From Symsagittifera roscoffensis (Eukaryota > Xenacoelomorpha > Acoela > Convolutidae): a stretch of 64,000 nt of DNA. The notes beneath the pieces are model-generated. The model saw nothing but the letters and a program-made list of their open reading frames with translations, searched no databases and was not told the origin of the DNA. Each line of letters begins with the position of its first letter. The stretch's first letter is position 1. The DNA is taken from contig NC_087062.1 in assembly GCF_963678635.1 (NCBI RefSeq), positions 42,794,395-42,858,394 of the forward strand. Reading direction: 5' to 3'. Positions 23,053 through 37,200 of this stretch are shown one piece after another. A program made the translations under genes and the position numbers.

Positions 23053-24350
23053 TTCTTTTTCCTAATTCAGTAATTGCAGAAGACATGCAACGGTTAAACT
23101 CAGTGTGATGCATTTTTCCCGAAAAAAAGTTTTAACAGATCTGATTTGTTTCTAATTCAGTAATTGCAGAAGACATGCGACGGTCATACTCAGTGTGATG
23201 CAACTTTTCTCAAAAATTTTTTTTACAGACCTGTTCTTTTTCTAATTCAGTACTCACAGAGGACGTGCGACGGCCAATTTCAGGGTGATACAATAACTCT
23301 CGATAAAAGTCTGACATTTTTGTGGTTTCTTTTAAATCAGTTTCTACAGAGGACATGCGAACGCAATACTCAGTCTGAAGCAACTTTCTCAAAAGTACTT
23401 CGTACAGACCTCTTCTTTTTCCTAATTCAGTAATTGCAGAAGACATGCAACGGTTAAACTCAGTGTGATGCATTTTGCTTCAGACATGCGAACGCAATAC
23501 TCAGTCTGAAGCAACTTTCTCAAAAGTACTTCGTACAGACTTCTTCTTTTTCCTAATTCAGTAATTGCAGAAGACATGCAACGGTTAAACTCAGTGTGAT
23601 GCATTTTTCCCGAAAAAAAGTTTTAACAGATCTGATTTTTTTCTAATTCAGTAATTGCAGAAGACATGAGACGTCATACTCAGTATGATGCAACTTGTCT
23701 CAAAAATACCTTTTACAGACCTGTTCTTTTTCTAATTCAGTACTTACAGAGGATGTGCGACGGCCAATTTCAGGGTGATGCAATGACTCTCGATAAAAGT
23801 CTGACATTCTTTTCGTTTATCCTAACTCAGTTTTTACAGAGGAAATGCTAAAGCAATACTCAGTCTGAAGGAATTTTCTCAAAAGTACTATTTACAGACT
23901 TGTTCTTTTTCCTGTTTCAGTAATTGCAGAAGACGTGCGACGGCCATACTCAGTGTGATGCAATTGTCTCAAATTTTCTTTTTACAGGCCTGTTTTTTTC
24001 CTAATTCAGTACCAACAGAGGACATGCGACAGCCATACTCCTTGTGATTCAATAACTCTCCAAAAAAGTCTTACATACCTGTTGTTTCTCCTACTTCAGT
24101 TTTTACAGAGGAAAAGCAAACGCTATACTCAGTGTGATGCAATTTTTCTCAAAAGAATTTTATAGACCTGTTCTTTTTCCTAATTCACTACTTGCAGAGG
24201 ACATGCAACGGCCATACTCAGTGTGGTGCAATAATACTCAAAAACAGTCTTAGATACGTGTCGTTTCTCCTAGTTCACTTTTTGAAGAGGACTTGCAAAC
24301 GCAATACTCAGTGTGAAGCAATTTTCTTAAAAGAACTTTTTACGGACCTG
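23053..24350 (+). repeat. 1298-bp satellite segment, copy 2
   Basis: Near-identical tandem copy of 21755-23052, including the same partial monomer and the fold-back junction. It ends where the 360-bp higher-order array begins. Confidence 0.88.
23477..23512. repeat. Fold-back junction, duplicate copy
   Basis: The same 9-bp arms (23477-23485 and 23504-23512) and 18-base spacer as at 22179, exactly 1298 bp downstream. The junction therefore predates the 1298-bp duplication. Confidence 0.85.
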
Positions 24351-24904
24351 TTCTTTTTCCTAATTCAGTAATTGCAGAAGACATGCGACGGCCGAACTCA
24401 GTGTGATGCATTTTTCCCGAAAAAAAAGTTTTTACAGATCTGCTTTTTTTCTAATTCAGTAATTGCAGAAGACATGCGACGTTCATACTCAGTGTGATGC
24501 AACTTGTCTCAAAAATACCTTTTACAGACCTGTTCTTTTTCTAATTCAGTACTTACAGAGGACGTGCGACGGCCAATTTCAGGGTGATGCAATGACTCTC
24601 GATAAAAGTCTGACATTCTTGTCGTTTCTCCTAACTCAGTTTTTACAGAGGACATGCGAACGCAATACTCAGTCTGAAGGAATTTTCTCAAAAGTACTAT
24701 TTATAGACCTGTTCTTTTTTTTAATTCAGTAATTGCAGAGGACGTGCGACGGCCAATTTCAGGGTGATACAATAAGTCTCGATAAAAGTCTGACATTTTT
24801 GTCGTTTCTTTTAAATCAGTTTTTGCAGAGGACATGCGAACGCAATGCTCAGTCTGAAGCAATTTTCTAAAAAAGTATTTCTTACAGACCTGTTCTTTCT
24901 CCTA

Positions 24905-26820
24905 ATTCAGTAATTGCAGAAGACATGCGACGGCCAAACTCAGTGTGATGCACTTTTCCCGAAAAAAAGTTTTTACAGATCTGCTTTTTTCTAATTCAGT
25001 AATTGCAGAAGACATGCGACGTTCCTACTCAGTTTGATGCAACTTGTCTCAAAAATACCTTTTACAGACCTCTTCTTTTTCTAATTCAGTACTCACAGAG
25101 GACGTGCGACGGCCAATTTCAGGGTGATACAATAACTCTCGATAAAAGTCTGACATTTTTGTCGTTGCTTTTAAATCAGTTTTTACAGAGGACATGCGAA
25201 CGCAATACTCAGTCTGAAGCAATTTTCTCAAAAGTTTTTCTTACAGACCTGTTCTTTTTCCTAATTCAGTAATTGCAGAAGACATGCGCCGGCCAAACTC
25301 AGTGTGATGCTTTTTTCACGAAACTTTTTTTTTACAGATCTGTTTCTTTTCTAATTCAGTAATTGCAGAAGACATGCGACGGTCATACTCAGTGTGATGC
25401 AACTTTTCTCTAAAATTTCTTTTACAGACCTGTTCTTTTTCTAATTCAGTACTCACAGAGGACGTGCGACGGCCAATTTCAGGGTGATACAATAACTCTC
25501 GATAAAAGTCTGACATTTTTGTCGTTGCTTTTAAATCAGTTTTTACAGAGGACATGCGAACGCAATGCTCAGTCTGAAGCAATTTTCTCAAAAGTATTTC
25601 TTACAGACCTGTTCTTTCTCCTAATTCAGTAATTGCAGAAGACATGCGACGGCCAAACTCAGTGTGATGCTTTTTTCACGAAACTTTTTTTTTACAGATC
25701 TGTTTCTTTTCTAATTCAGTAATTGCAGAAGACATGCGACGGTCATACTCAGTGTGATGCAACTTTTCTCTAAAATTTCTTTTACAGACCTCTTCTTTTT
25801 CTAATTCAGTACTCACAGAGGACGTGCGACGGCCAATTTCAGGGTGATACAAAAACTCTCGATAAAAGTCTGACATTTTTGTCGTTGCTTTTAAATCAGT
25901 TTTTACAGAGGACATGCGAACGCAATACTCAGTCTGAAGCAATTTTCTCAAAAGTTTTTCTTACAGACCTGTTCTTTTTCCTAATTCAGTAATTGCAGAA
26001 GACATGCGACGGCCAAACTCAGTGTGATGCACTTTTCCCGAAAAAAAGTTTTTACAGATCTGCTTTTTTTCTAATTCAGTAATTGCAGAAGACATGCGAC
26101 GTTCCTACTCAGTTTGATGCAACTTGTCTCAAAAATACCTTTTACAGACCTCTTCTTTTTCTAATTCAGTACTCACAGAGGACGTGCGACGGCCAATTTC
26201 AGGGTGATACAATAACTCTCGATAAAAGTCTGACATTTTTGTCGTTGCTTTTAAATCAGTTTTTACAGAGGACATGCGAACGCAATACTCAGTCTGAAGC
26301 AATTTTCTCAAAAGTTTTTCTTACAGACCTGTTCTTTTTCCTAATTCAGTAATTGCAGAAGACATGCGACGGCCAAACTCAGTGTGATGCTTTTTTCACG
26401 AAACTTTTTTTTTACAGATCTGTTTCTTTTCTAATTCAGTAATTGCAGAAGACATGCGACGGTCATACTCAGTGTGATGCAACTTTTCTCTAAAATTTCT
26501 TTTACAGACCTGTTCTTTTTCTAATTCAGTACTCACAGAGGACGTGCGACGGCCAATTTCAGGGTGATACAATAACTCTCGATAAAAGTCTGACATTTTT
26601 GTCGTTGCTTTTAAATCAGTTTTTACAGAGGACATGCGAACGCAATGCTCAGTCTGAAGCAATTTTCTCAAAAGTATTTCTTACAGACCTGTTCTTTCTC
26701 CTAATTCAGTAATTGCAGAAGACATGCGACGGCCAAACTCAGTGTGATGCTTTTTTCACGAAACTTTTTTTTTACAGATCTGTTTCTTTTCTAATTCAGT
26801 AATTGCAGAAGACATGCGAC
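24905..26820 (+). repeat. 1080-bp period within the 360-bp array
   Basis: Three consecutive 360-bp units carry private variants that return exactly 1080 bp later (25003 with 26083, 25049 with 26129, 25316 with 26396). The match is lost near 26820. This is a recent amplification of a three-unit block, a third layer above monomer and 360-bp unit. Confidence 0.85.
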
Positions 26821-28869
26821 GTTCATACTCAGTTTGATGCAACTTGTCTCAAAAATACCTTTTACAGACCTGTTCTTTTTCTAATTCAGTACTCACAGAG
26901 GACGTGCGACGGCCAATTTCAGGGTGATACAATAACTCTCGACAAAAGTCTGACATTTTTGTCGTTTCTTTTAAATCAGTTTTTACAGAGGACATGCGAA
27001 CGCAATACTTAGTCTGAAGCAACTTTCTCAAAAGTACTTCATACAGACCTCTTCTTTTTCCTAATTCAGTAATTGCAGAAGACATGCGACGGTTAAACTC
27101 GATGTGATGCATTTTTTCCGAAAAAAAGTTTTTACAGATCTGATTTTTTCTAATTCAGTAATTGCAGAAGACATGAGACGTCCATACTCAGTATGATGCA
27201 ACTTGTCTCAAAAATACCTTTTACAGACCTGTTCTCTTTCTAATTCAGTACTTACGGAGGTGGGTGGTGCGACGGCCAATTTCAGGGTGATACAATAACT
27301 CTCGATAAAAGTCTGACATTTTTGTCGTTTCTTTTAAATCAGTTTTTACAGAGAACATGCGAACGCAATACTCAGTCTGAAGCAATTTTCTCAAATTTTT
27401 TTCTTACAGACCTGTTCTTTTTCCTAATTCAGTAATTGCAGAAGACATGCGACGGCCAAACTCAGTGTGATGCATTTTTCCCGAAAAAAAGTTTTTACAG
27501 ATCTGCTTTTTTTCTAATTCAGTAATTGCAGAAGACATGCGACGTTCATACTCAGTGTGATGCAACTTTTCTCGAAATTTTTTTTACAGACCTGTTCTTT
27601 TTCTAATTCAGTACTCACAGAGGGCGTGCGACGGCCAATTTCAGGGTGATACAATAACTCTCGATAAAAGTCTGACATTTTTGTCGTTTCTTTTAAATCA
27701 GTTTTTACAGAGGACATGCGAACGCAATACTCAGTCTGAAGCAACTTTCTCAAAAGTACTCCGTACAGACCTCTTCTTTTTCCTAATTCAGTAATTGCAG
27801 AAGATATACGACGGTTAAACTCAGTGTGATGCTTTTTTCCCGAAAAAAAAAGTTTTTACAGATCTGATGTTTTTCTAATTCAGTAATTGCAGAAGACATG
27901 AGACGTTCATACTCAGTATGATGCAACTTGTCTCAAAAATACCTTTTACAGACCTGTTCTCTTTCTAATTCAGTACTTACGGAGGACGTGCGACGGCCAA
28001 TTTCAGGGTGATACAATAACTCTCGATAAAAGTCTGACATTTTTGTCGTTTCTTTTAAATCAGTTTTTACAGAGGACATGCGAACGCAATACTCAGTCTG
28101 AAGCAATTTTCTCAAAAGTTTTTTTTACAGACCTGTTCTTTTTCCTAATTCAGTAATTGAAGAAGACATGCGACGGCCAAACTCAGTGTGATGCATTTTT
28201 CCCGAAAAAAAAGTTTTTACAGATCTGCTTTTTTTCTAATTCAGTAATTGCAGAAGACAAGCGACGTTCAAACTCAGTGTGATGCAACTTTTCTCAAAAA
28301 TTTCTTTTACAGACCTGTTCTTTTTCTAATTCAGTACTCACAGAGAGCGTGCGACGGCCAATTTTAGGGTGATACAATAACTCTCGATAAAAGTCTGACA
28401 TTTTTGTCGTTTCTTATAAATCAGTTTTTACAGAGGACATGCGAACGCAATACTCAGTCTGAAGCAATTTTCTCAAAAGTATTTCTTACAGACCTGTTCT
28501 TTTTCCTAATTCAGTAATTGCAGAAGAAATGCGACGTTCATACTCAGTGTGATGCAACTTGTCTCAAAAATACCTTTTACAGACCTGTTCTTTTTCTAAT
28601 TCAGTACTTACAGAGGACGTGCGACGGCCAATTTCAGGGTGATGCAATGACTCTCGATAAAAGTCTGACATTCTTGTCGTTTCTCTCAACTCAGTTTTTA
28701 CAGAGGACATGCGAACGCAATACTCAGTCTGAAGGAATTTTCTCAAAAGTACTATTTACAGACCTGTTCTTTTTTCTAATTGAACAAGACATGCGACGGC
28801 CAAACTCAGTGTGATGCACTTTTCCCGAAAAAAAGTTTTTACAGATCTGCTTTTTTTCTAATTCAGTAA

Positions 28870-29629
28870 TTGCAGAAGACATGCGACGTTCATACTCAGT
28901 TTGATGCAACTCGTCTCAAAAATACCTTTTACAGACCTGTTCTTTTTCTAATTCAGTACTCACAGAGGACGTGCGACGGCCAATTTCAGGGTGATACAAT
29001 AACTCTCGATAAAAGTCTGACATTTTTGTCGTTTCTTTTAAATCAGTTTTTACTGAGGACATGCGAACGCAATACTCAGTCTGAAGCAACTTTCTCAAAA
29101 GTACTTCGTACAGACCTCTTCTTTTTCCTAAATCAGTAATTGCAGAAGACATGCGACGGTTAAACTCAATATGATGCATTTTTCCCGAAAAAAAGTTTTT
29201 ACAGATCTGATTTTTTTCTAATTCAGTAATTGCAGAAGACATGAGACGTTCATACTCAGTATGATGCAAGTTGTCTCAAAAATACCTTTTACAGACCTGT
29301 TCTTTTTCTAATTCAATACTTACGGAGGACGTGGGACGGCCAATTTCAGGGTGATACAATAACTCTCGATAAAAGTCTGACATTTTTGTCGTTTCTTTTA
29401 AATCAGTTTTTACTGAGGACATGCGAACGCAATACTCAGTCTGAAGCAACTTTCTCAAAAGTACTTCGTACAGACCTCTTCTTTTTCCTAAATCAGTAAT
29501 TGCAGAAGACATGCGACGGTTAAACTCAATGTGATGCATTTTTCCCGAAAAAAAGTTTTTACAGATCTGATTTTTTTCTAATTCAGTAATTGCAGAAGAC
29601 ATGAGACGTTCATACTCAGTATGATGCAA
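28870..29629 (+). repeat. Near-identical adjacent pair of 360-bp units
   Basis: Positions 28916-29269 and 29276-29629 agree almost base for base at an offset of 360, including the unusual TTTTTACTGAGGAC and CTAAATCAGTAATTG variants. This is a very recent tandem duplication of one unit. Confidence 0.85.
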
Positions 29630-32600
29630 CTTGTCTCAAAAATACCTTTTACAGACCTGTTCTTTTTCTAATTCAGTACTTACGGAGGACGTGGGACGGC
29701 CAATTTCAGGGTGATACAATAACTCTCGATAAAAGTCTGACATTTTTGTCGTTTCTTTTAAATCAGTTTTTACAGAGGACATGCGAACGCAATACTCAGT
29801 CTGAAGCAATTTTCTCAAAAGTATTTCTTACAGACCTGTTCTTTTTCCTAATTCAGTAATTGCAGAAGACATGCGACGGCCAAACTCAGTTTGATGCATT
29901 TTTCCCGAAAAAAAGTTTTTACAGATCTGCTTTTTTTCTAATTCAGTAATTGCAGAAGACATGCGACGTTCATACTCAGTGTGATGCAACTTTTCTCAAA
30001 AACTTTTTTTTACAGACCTGTTCTTTTTCTAATTCAGTACTCACAGAGGACGTGCGACGGCCAATTTCAGGGTGATGCAATGAGTCTCGTTAAAAGTCTG
30101 ACATTCTTGTCGTTTCTCTTAACTCAGTTTTTACAGAGGACAAGCGAACGCAATACTCAGTCTGAAGGAATTTTCTCAAAAGTACTATTTACAGACCTGT
30201 TCTTTTTCCTAATTCAGTAATTGCAGAAGACATGCGACGGCCAAACTCAGTGTGATGCATTTTTCCCGAAAAAAAGTTTTTACAGATCTGCTTTTTTTCT
30301 AATTCAGTAATTGCAGAAGACATGCGACGTTCATACTCAGTGTGATGCAACTTTTCTCAAAAATTTCTTTTACAGACCTGTTCTTTTTCTAATTCAGTAC
30401 TCACAGAGGACGTGCGACGGCCAATTTCAGGGTGATACAATAACTCTCGATAAAAGTCTGACATTCTTGTCGTTTCTCTTAACTCAGTTTTTACAGAGGA
30501 CATGCGAACGCAATACTCAGTCTGAAGGATTTTTCTCAAAAGTACTATTTACAGACCTGTTCTTTTTTCTAATTCAGTAATTGCAGAAGACATGCGACGG
30601 CCAAACTCAGTTTGATGCATTTTCCCGAAAAGTTTTTTTTACAGATCTGCTTTTTTTCTAATTCAGTAATTGCAGAAGACATGCGACGTTCATACTCAGT
30701 GTGATGCAACTTTTCTCGAAATTTTTTTTTACAGACCTGTTCTTTTTCTAATTCAGTACTCACAGAGGATGTGCGACGGCCAATTTCAGGGTGATGCAAT
30801 GACTCTCGTTAAAAGTCTGACATTCTTGTCGTTTCTCTTAACTCGGTTTTTACAGAGGACATGCGAACGCAATACTCAGTCTGAAGGAATTTTCTCAAAA
30901 GTACTATTTACAGACCTGTTCTTTTTTCTAATTCAGTAATTGCAGAAGACATGCGACGGCCAAACTCAGTTTGTTGCATTTTTCCCGAAAAAAAGTTTTT
31001 ACAGATCTGCTTTTTTTCTAATTCAGTAATTGCAGAAGACATGCAACGTTCATACTCAGTGTGATGCAACTTTTCTCAAAATTTTTTTTTACAGACCTGT
31101 TCTTTTTCTAATTCAGTACTCACAGAGGACGTGCGACGGCCAATTTCAGGGTGATGCAATGACTCTCGTTAAAAGTCTGACATTCTTGTCGTTTCTCTTA
31201 ACTCAGTTTTTACAGAGGACATGCGAACGCCATACTCAGTCTGAAGGAATTTTCTCAAAAGTACTATTTACAGACCTGTTCTTTTTTCTAATTCAGTAAT
31301 TGCAGAAGACATGCGACGGTCATACTCAGTGTGATGCAAATTTTCTCAAAAATTTCTTTTAAAGACATGTTCTTTTTCTAATTCAGTACTCACAGAGGAC
31401 GTGCGACGGCCAATTTCAGGGTGATGCAATGACTCTCGTTAAAAGTCTGACATTCTTGTCGTTTCTCTTAACTCAGTTTTTACAGAGGACATGCGAACGC
31501 AATACTCAGTCTGAAGGATTTTTCTCAAAAGTATCTCTTACAGACCTGTTCTTTTTCCTAATTCAGTAATTGCAGAAGACATGCGACGGCCAAACTCAGT
31601 GTGATGCATTTTTCCCGAAAAAAGTTTTTACAGATCTGCTTTTTTTCTAATTCAGTAATTGCAGAAGACATGCGACGTTCATACTCAGTGTGTGTGATGC
31701 AACTTTTCTCAAAAATTTCTTTTTCAGACCTGTTCTTTTTCTAATTCAGTACTCACAGAGGACGTGCGACGGCCCATTTCAGGGTGATACAATAACTCTC
31801 GATAAAAGTCAGACATTTTTGTCGTTTCTTTTAAATCAGTTTTTACAGAGGACATGCGAACGCAATACTCAGTCTGAAGGAATTTTCTCAAAAGTACTAT
31901 TTACAGACCTGTTCTTTTTCCTAATTCGGTAATTGCAGAAGACATGCGACGGCCAAACTCAGTGTGATGCATTTTTCCCGAAGAAAAGTTTTTACAGATC
32001 TGCTTTTTTTCTAATTCAGTAATTGCAGAAGACATGCGACGTTCAAACTCAGTGTGATGCAACTTTTCTCAAAAATTTCTTTTACAGACCTGTTCTTTTT
32101 CTAATTCAGTACTCACAGAGGACGTGCGACGGCCAATTTCAGGATGATGCAATGACTCTCGTTAAAAGTCTGACATTCTTGTCGTTTCTCTTAACTCAGT
32201 TTTTACAGAGGACATGCGAACGCAATACTCAGTCTGAAGCAATTTTCTCAAAAGTATCTCTTAAAGACCTGTTCTTTTTCCTAATTCAGTAATTGCAGAA
32301 GACATACGACGGCCAAACTCAGTGTGATGCATTTTTCCCGAAAAAAAAGTTTTTACAGATCTGCTTTTTTTCTAATTCAGTAATTGCAGAAGACATGCGA
32401 CGTTCATACTCAGTGTGTGTGATGCAACTTTTCTCAAAAATTTCTTTTACAGACGTGTTCTTTTTCTAATTCAGTACTCACAGAGGACGTGCGACGGCCA
32501 ATTTCAGGGTGATACAATAAATCTCGATAAAAGTCTGACATTTTTGTCGTTTCTTTTAAATCAGTTTTTACAGAGGACATGCGAACGCAATACTCAGTCT

Positions 32601-34280
32601 GAAGGAATTTTCTCAAAAGTACTATTTACAGACCTGTTCTTTTTCCTAATTCGGTAATTGCAGAAGACATGCGACGGCCAAACTCAGTGTGATGCATTTT
32701 TCCCGAAAAAAAGTTTTTACAGATCTGCTTTTTTTCTAATTCAGTAATTGCAGAAGACATGCGACGTTCAAACTCAGTGTGATGCAACTTTTCTCAAAAA
32801 TTTCTTTTACAGACCTGTTCTTTTTCTAATTCAGTACTCACAGAGGACGTGCGACGGCCAATTTCAGGGTGATACAATAACTCTCGATAAAAGTCTGAAA
32901 TTTTTGTCGTTTCTTTTAAATCAGTTTTTACAGAGGACATGCGAACGCAATACTCAGTCTGAAGCAATTTTCTCAAAAGTATTTCTTACAGACCTGTTCT
33001 TTTTCCTAATTCAGTAATTGCAGAAGACATGCGACGGCCAAACTCAGTGTGATGCATTTTTCGCAAAATTTTTTTTTTACAGATCTGCTTTTTTTCTAAT
33101 TCATTAATTGCAGAAGACATGCGACGTTCATACTCAGTGTGATGCAACTTGTCTCAAAAAAACCTTTTACAGACCTGTTCTTTTTCTAATTCAGTACATA
33201 CAGAGGACGTGCGACGGCCAATTTCAGGGTGATGCAATGACTCTCGATAAAAGTCTGACATTCTTGTCGTTTCTCTTAACTCAGTTTTTACAGAGGACAT
33301 GCGAACGCAATACTCAGTCTGAAGGAATTTTCTCAAAAGTACTTTTTACAGACCTGTTCTTTTTTCTAATTCAGTAATTGCAGAAGACATGCGACGGTCA
33401 TACTCAGTGTGATGCAACTTTTCTCAAAAATTTCTTTTACAGACATAATGTTTTTCTAATTCAGTACTCACAGAGGACGTGCGACGGCCAATTTCAGGGT
33501 GATACAATAACTCTCGATAAAAGTCTGACTTTTTTGTCGCTTCTTTTAAATCAGTTTTTACAGAGGACATGCGAACGCAATACTCAGTCTGAAGCAATTT
33601 TCTCAAAAAAACTTCGTACAGACCTCTCCTTTTTCCTAATTCAGTAATTGCAGAAGACATGCGACGGTTAAAATCAGTCTGATGCATTTTTCGCAAAAAT
33701 TTTTTTTTACAGATTTGCTTTTTTCTAATTCTTTAATTGCAGAAGACATGCGACGTTCATACTCAGTGTGATGCAACTTGTCTCAAAAAAACCTTTTACA
33801 GACCTGTTCTTTTTCTAATTCAGTACTTACAGAGGACGTGCGACGGCCAATTTCAGGGTGATGCAATGACTCTCGATAAAAATCTGACATTCTTGTCGTT
33901 TCTCTTAACTCAGTTTTTACAGAGGACATGCGAACGCAATACTCAGTCTGAAGGAATTTTCTCAAAAGTACTATTTACAGACCTGTTCTTTTTTCTAATT
34001 CAGTAATTGCAGAAGACTTGCGACGGTCATACTCAGTGTGATGCAACTTTTCTCAAAAATTTCTTTTACAGACATGTTCTTTTTCTAATTCAGTACTTAC
34101 AGAGGACGTGCGACGGCCAATTTCAGGGTGATGCAATGACTCTCGATAAAAATCTGACATTCTTGTCGTTTCTCTTAACTCAGTTTTTACAGAGGACATG
34201 CGAACGCAATACTCAGTCTGAAGGAATTTTCTCAAAAGTACTATTTACAGACCTGTTCTTTTTCCTATTTCAGTAATTGC

Positions 34281-37200
34281 AGAAGACGTGCGACGGCCAT
34301 ACTCAGTGTGATGCAATTGTCTCAAATTTTCTTTTTACAGACCTGTTTTTTTCCTAAATCAGTACAAACAGAGGACATGCGACGGCCATACTCATTGTGA
34401 TTCAATAACTCTCCAAAAAAGTCTTACATCCCTGTTGTTTCTCCTACTTCAATTTTTACAGAGGAAAAGCGAACGCCATACTCAGTGTGATGCAATTTTT
34501 CTCAAAAGAATTTTACAGACCTGTTCTTTTTCCTAATTCAATACTTGCAGAGGAAATGCAACGGCCATACTCAGTGTGATTCAATAATACTCAAAAAAAG
34601 TCTTAGATACGTGTCGTTTCTCCTAGTTCAGTTTTTACAGAGGACTTGCAAACGCAATACTCAGTGTGAATCAATTTTCTCAAAAGTACTTTTTACAGAC
34701 CTGTTCTTTTTCCTAATTCAAAAATTTCAGAAGACATGCGACGGCCATACTCAGTGTGATGCAATAACTCTCGAAAAAAGTCTTACATATCTGTTGTTTC
34801 TCCTACCTCAGTTTTTAGAGAGGTCATGCGAACGCCATACTCAGTCTGATGCAATTTTCTCAAAAGTGTTTTTTCAGAACTTTTTTTTTACCTAATTCAT
34901 ACTTGCAGAGGACATGCGACCTCCACTCTCAGTGTGATGCATTTTTCTCGAATTTTTTTTTTTACAGATCTGCTTTTTTTTCTAATTCAGTAGTTGCAGA
35001 AGACATGTAAGGGTCGTACTCTGTGTGATGCAACTTTTCTCAAAAATACGTTTTACAGACCTGTTCTTTTTCTAATTCAGTACTTGTTCAGGGTGATACA
35101 ATAACTCTCGATAAAAGTCTGACATTTTTGTCGTTTCTTTTAAATCAGTTTTTACAGAGGACATGCGAACGCAATACTCAGTCTGAAGCAACTTTCTCAA
35201 AAAAACTTCGTACAGACCTCTCCTTTTTCCTAATTCAGTAATTGCAGAAGACATGCGACGGTTAAACTCAGTCTGATGCGTTTTTCCCGAAACTTTTTTT
35301 TTACAGATCTCATTTTTTTCTAATTCAGTAATTGCAGAAGACATGAGACGTTCAAACTCAGTATTATGCAATTTGTCTCAAAAATACATTTTACAGACCT
35401 GTTCTTTTTCTAATTCAGTACTTACAGAGGACGTGCGACGGCCAATTTCAGGGTGATGCAATGACTCTCGATAAAATCTGACATTCTTGTCGTTTCTCCT
35501 CACTCAGTTTTTACAGAGGACATGCAAACGCAATACTCAGTCTGAAGCAACTTTCTCAAAAGTACTTCGTACAGACCTCTTCTTTTTCCTAATTCAGTAA
35601 TTGCAGAAGACATGCGACGGTTAAACTCAGTGTGATGCATTTTTCCCGAAAAAAAGTTTTTACAGATCTGATTTTTTTCTAATTCAGTAATTGCAGAAGA
35701 CATGAGACGTTCATACTCAGTATGATCCAATTTTCTCAAAAGTACTATTTACAGACCTGTTCTTTTTCCTATTTCAGTAATTGCAGAAGACGTGCGACGG
35801 CCATACTCAGTGTGATGCAATTGTCTCAAATTTCCTTTTTACAGACCTGTTTTTTTCCTAAATCAGTACCAACAGAGGACATGCGACGGCCATACTCATT
35901 GTGATTCAATAACTCTCCAAAAAAGTCTTACATACCTGTTGTTTCTCCTACTTCAATTTTTACAGAGGAAAAGCGAACGCCATACTCAGTGTGATGCAAT
36001 TTTTCTCAAAAGAGTTTTACAGACCTGTTCTTTTTCCTAATTCAATACTTGCAGAGGACATGCAACGGCCATACTCAGTGTGATTCAATAATACTCAAAA
36101 AAAGTCTTAGATACGTGTCGTTTCTCCTAGTTCAGTTTTTACAGAGGACATGCAAACGCTATACTCAGTGTGATGCAATTTTTCTCAAAAGTAGTTTTAA
36201 AGTCATGTCCTTTTTCCTAATTTAGCACTCGTAGAGGACGTACGACGGCCATACTCAGTGTAATGCAAATTTTCTCAAAAACACTTTTTACCGACCTGTT
36301 CTTTTTCCTATTTCAGTAATTGCAGAAGACGTGCGACGGCCATACTCAGTGTGATGCAATTGTCTCAAATTTCCTTTTTACAGACCTGTTTTTTTCCTAA
36401 ATCAGTACCAACAGAGGACATGCGACGGCCATACTCATTGTGATTCAATAACTCTCCAAAAAAGTCTTACATACCTGTTGTTTCTCCTACTTCAATTTTT
36501 ACAGAGGAAAAGCGAACGCCATACTCAGTGTGATGCAATTTTTCTCAAAAGAGTTTTACAGACCTGTTCTTTTTCCTAATTCAATACTTGCAGAGGACAT
36601 GCAACGGCCATACTCAGTGTGATTCAATAATACTCAAAAAAAGTCTTAGATACGTGTCGTTTCTCCTAGTTCAGTTTTTACAGAGGACATGCAAACGCTA
36701 TACTCAGTGTGATGCAATTTTTCTCAAAAGAGTTTTACAGACCTGTTCTTTTTCCTAATTCAATACTTGCAGAGGACATGCAACGGCCATACTCAGTGTG
36801 ATTCAATAATACTCAAAAAAAGTCTTAGATACGTGTCGTTTCTCCTAGTTCAGTTTTTACAGAGGACATGCAAACGCTATACTCAGTGTGATGCAATTTT
36901 TCTCAAAAGTAGTTTTAAAGTCATGTCCTTTTTCCTAATTTAGCACTCGCAGAAGACATGCGACGGTTAAACTCAGTGTGATGCATTTTTCCCGAAAAAA
37001 AGTTTTTACAGATCTGATTTTTTTCTAATTCAGTAATTGCAGAAGACATGAGACGTTCATACTCAGTATGATCCAATTTTCTCAAAAGTACTATTTACAG
37101 ACCTGTTCTTTTTCCTATTTCAGTAATTGCAGAAGACGTGCGACGGCCATACTCAGTGTGATGCAATTGTCTCAAATTTCCTTTTTACAGATCTCATTTT

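Larger units (their letters stand above)
24351..34280 (+). repeat. 360-bp four-monomer higher-order repeat array
   Basis: About 10 kb in which four distinguishable ~90-bp monomers repeat in order. (1) AATTGCAGAAGACATGCG with TGCAACTT. (2) GGACGTGCGACGGCCAATTT with CTCTCGATAAAAGTCTG. (3) CGAACGCAATACTCAGTCTG with GAAGSAATTTTCTC. (4) CGACGGCCAAACTCAGTG with TTTTTCCCGAAAA. The period is 360 bp over many consecutive units, for example 30311, 30670, 31030. Some units are shortened by one or two monomers (around 31310, 33378 and 34007). TGTG is doubled at 31690 and 32410. No genes are seen. Confidence 0.93.
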
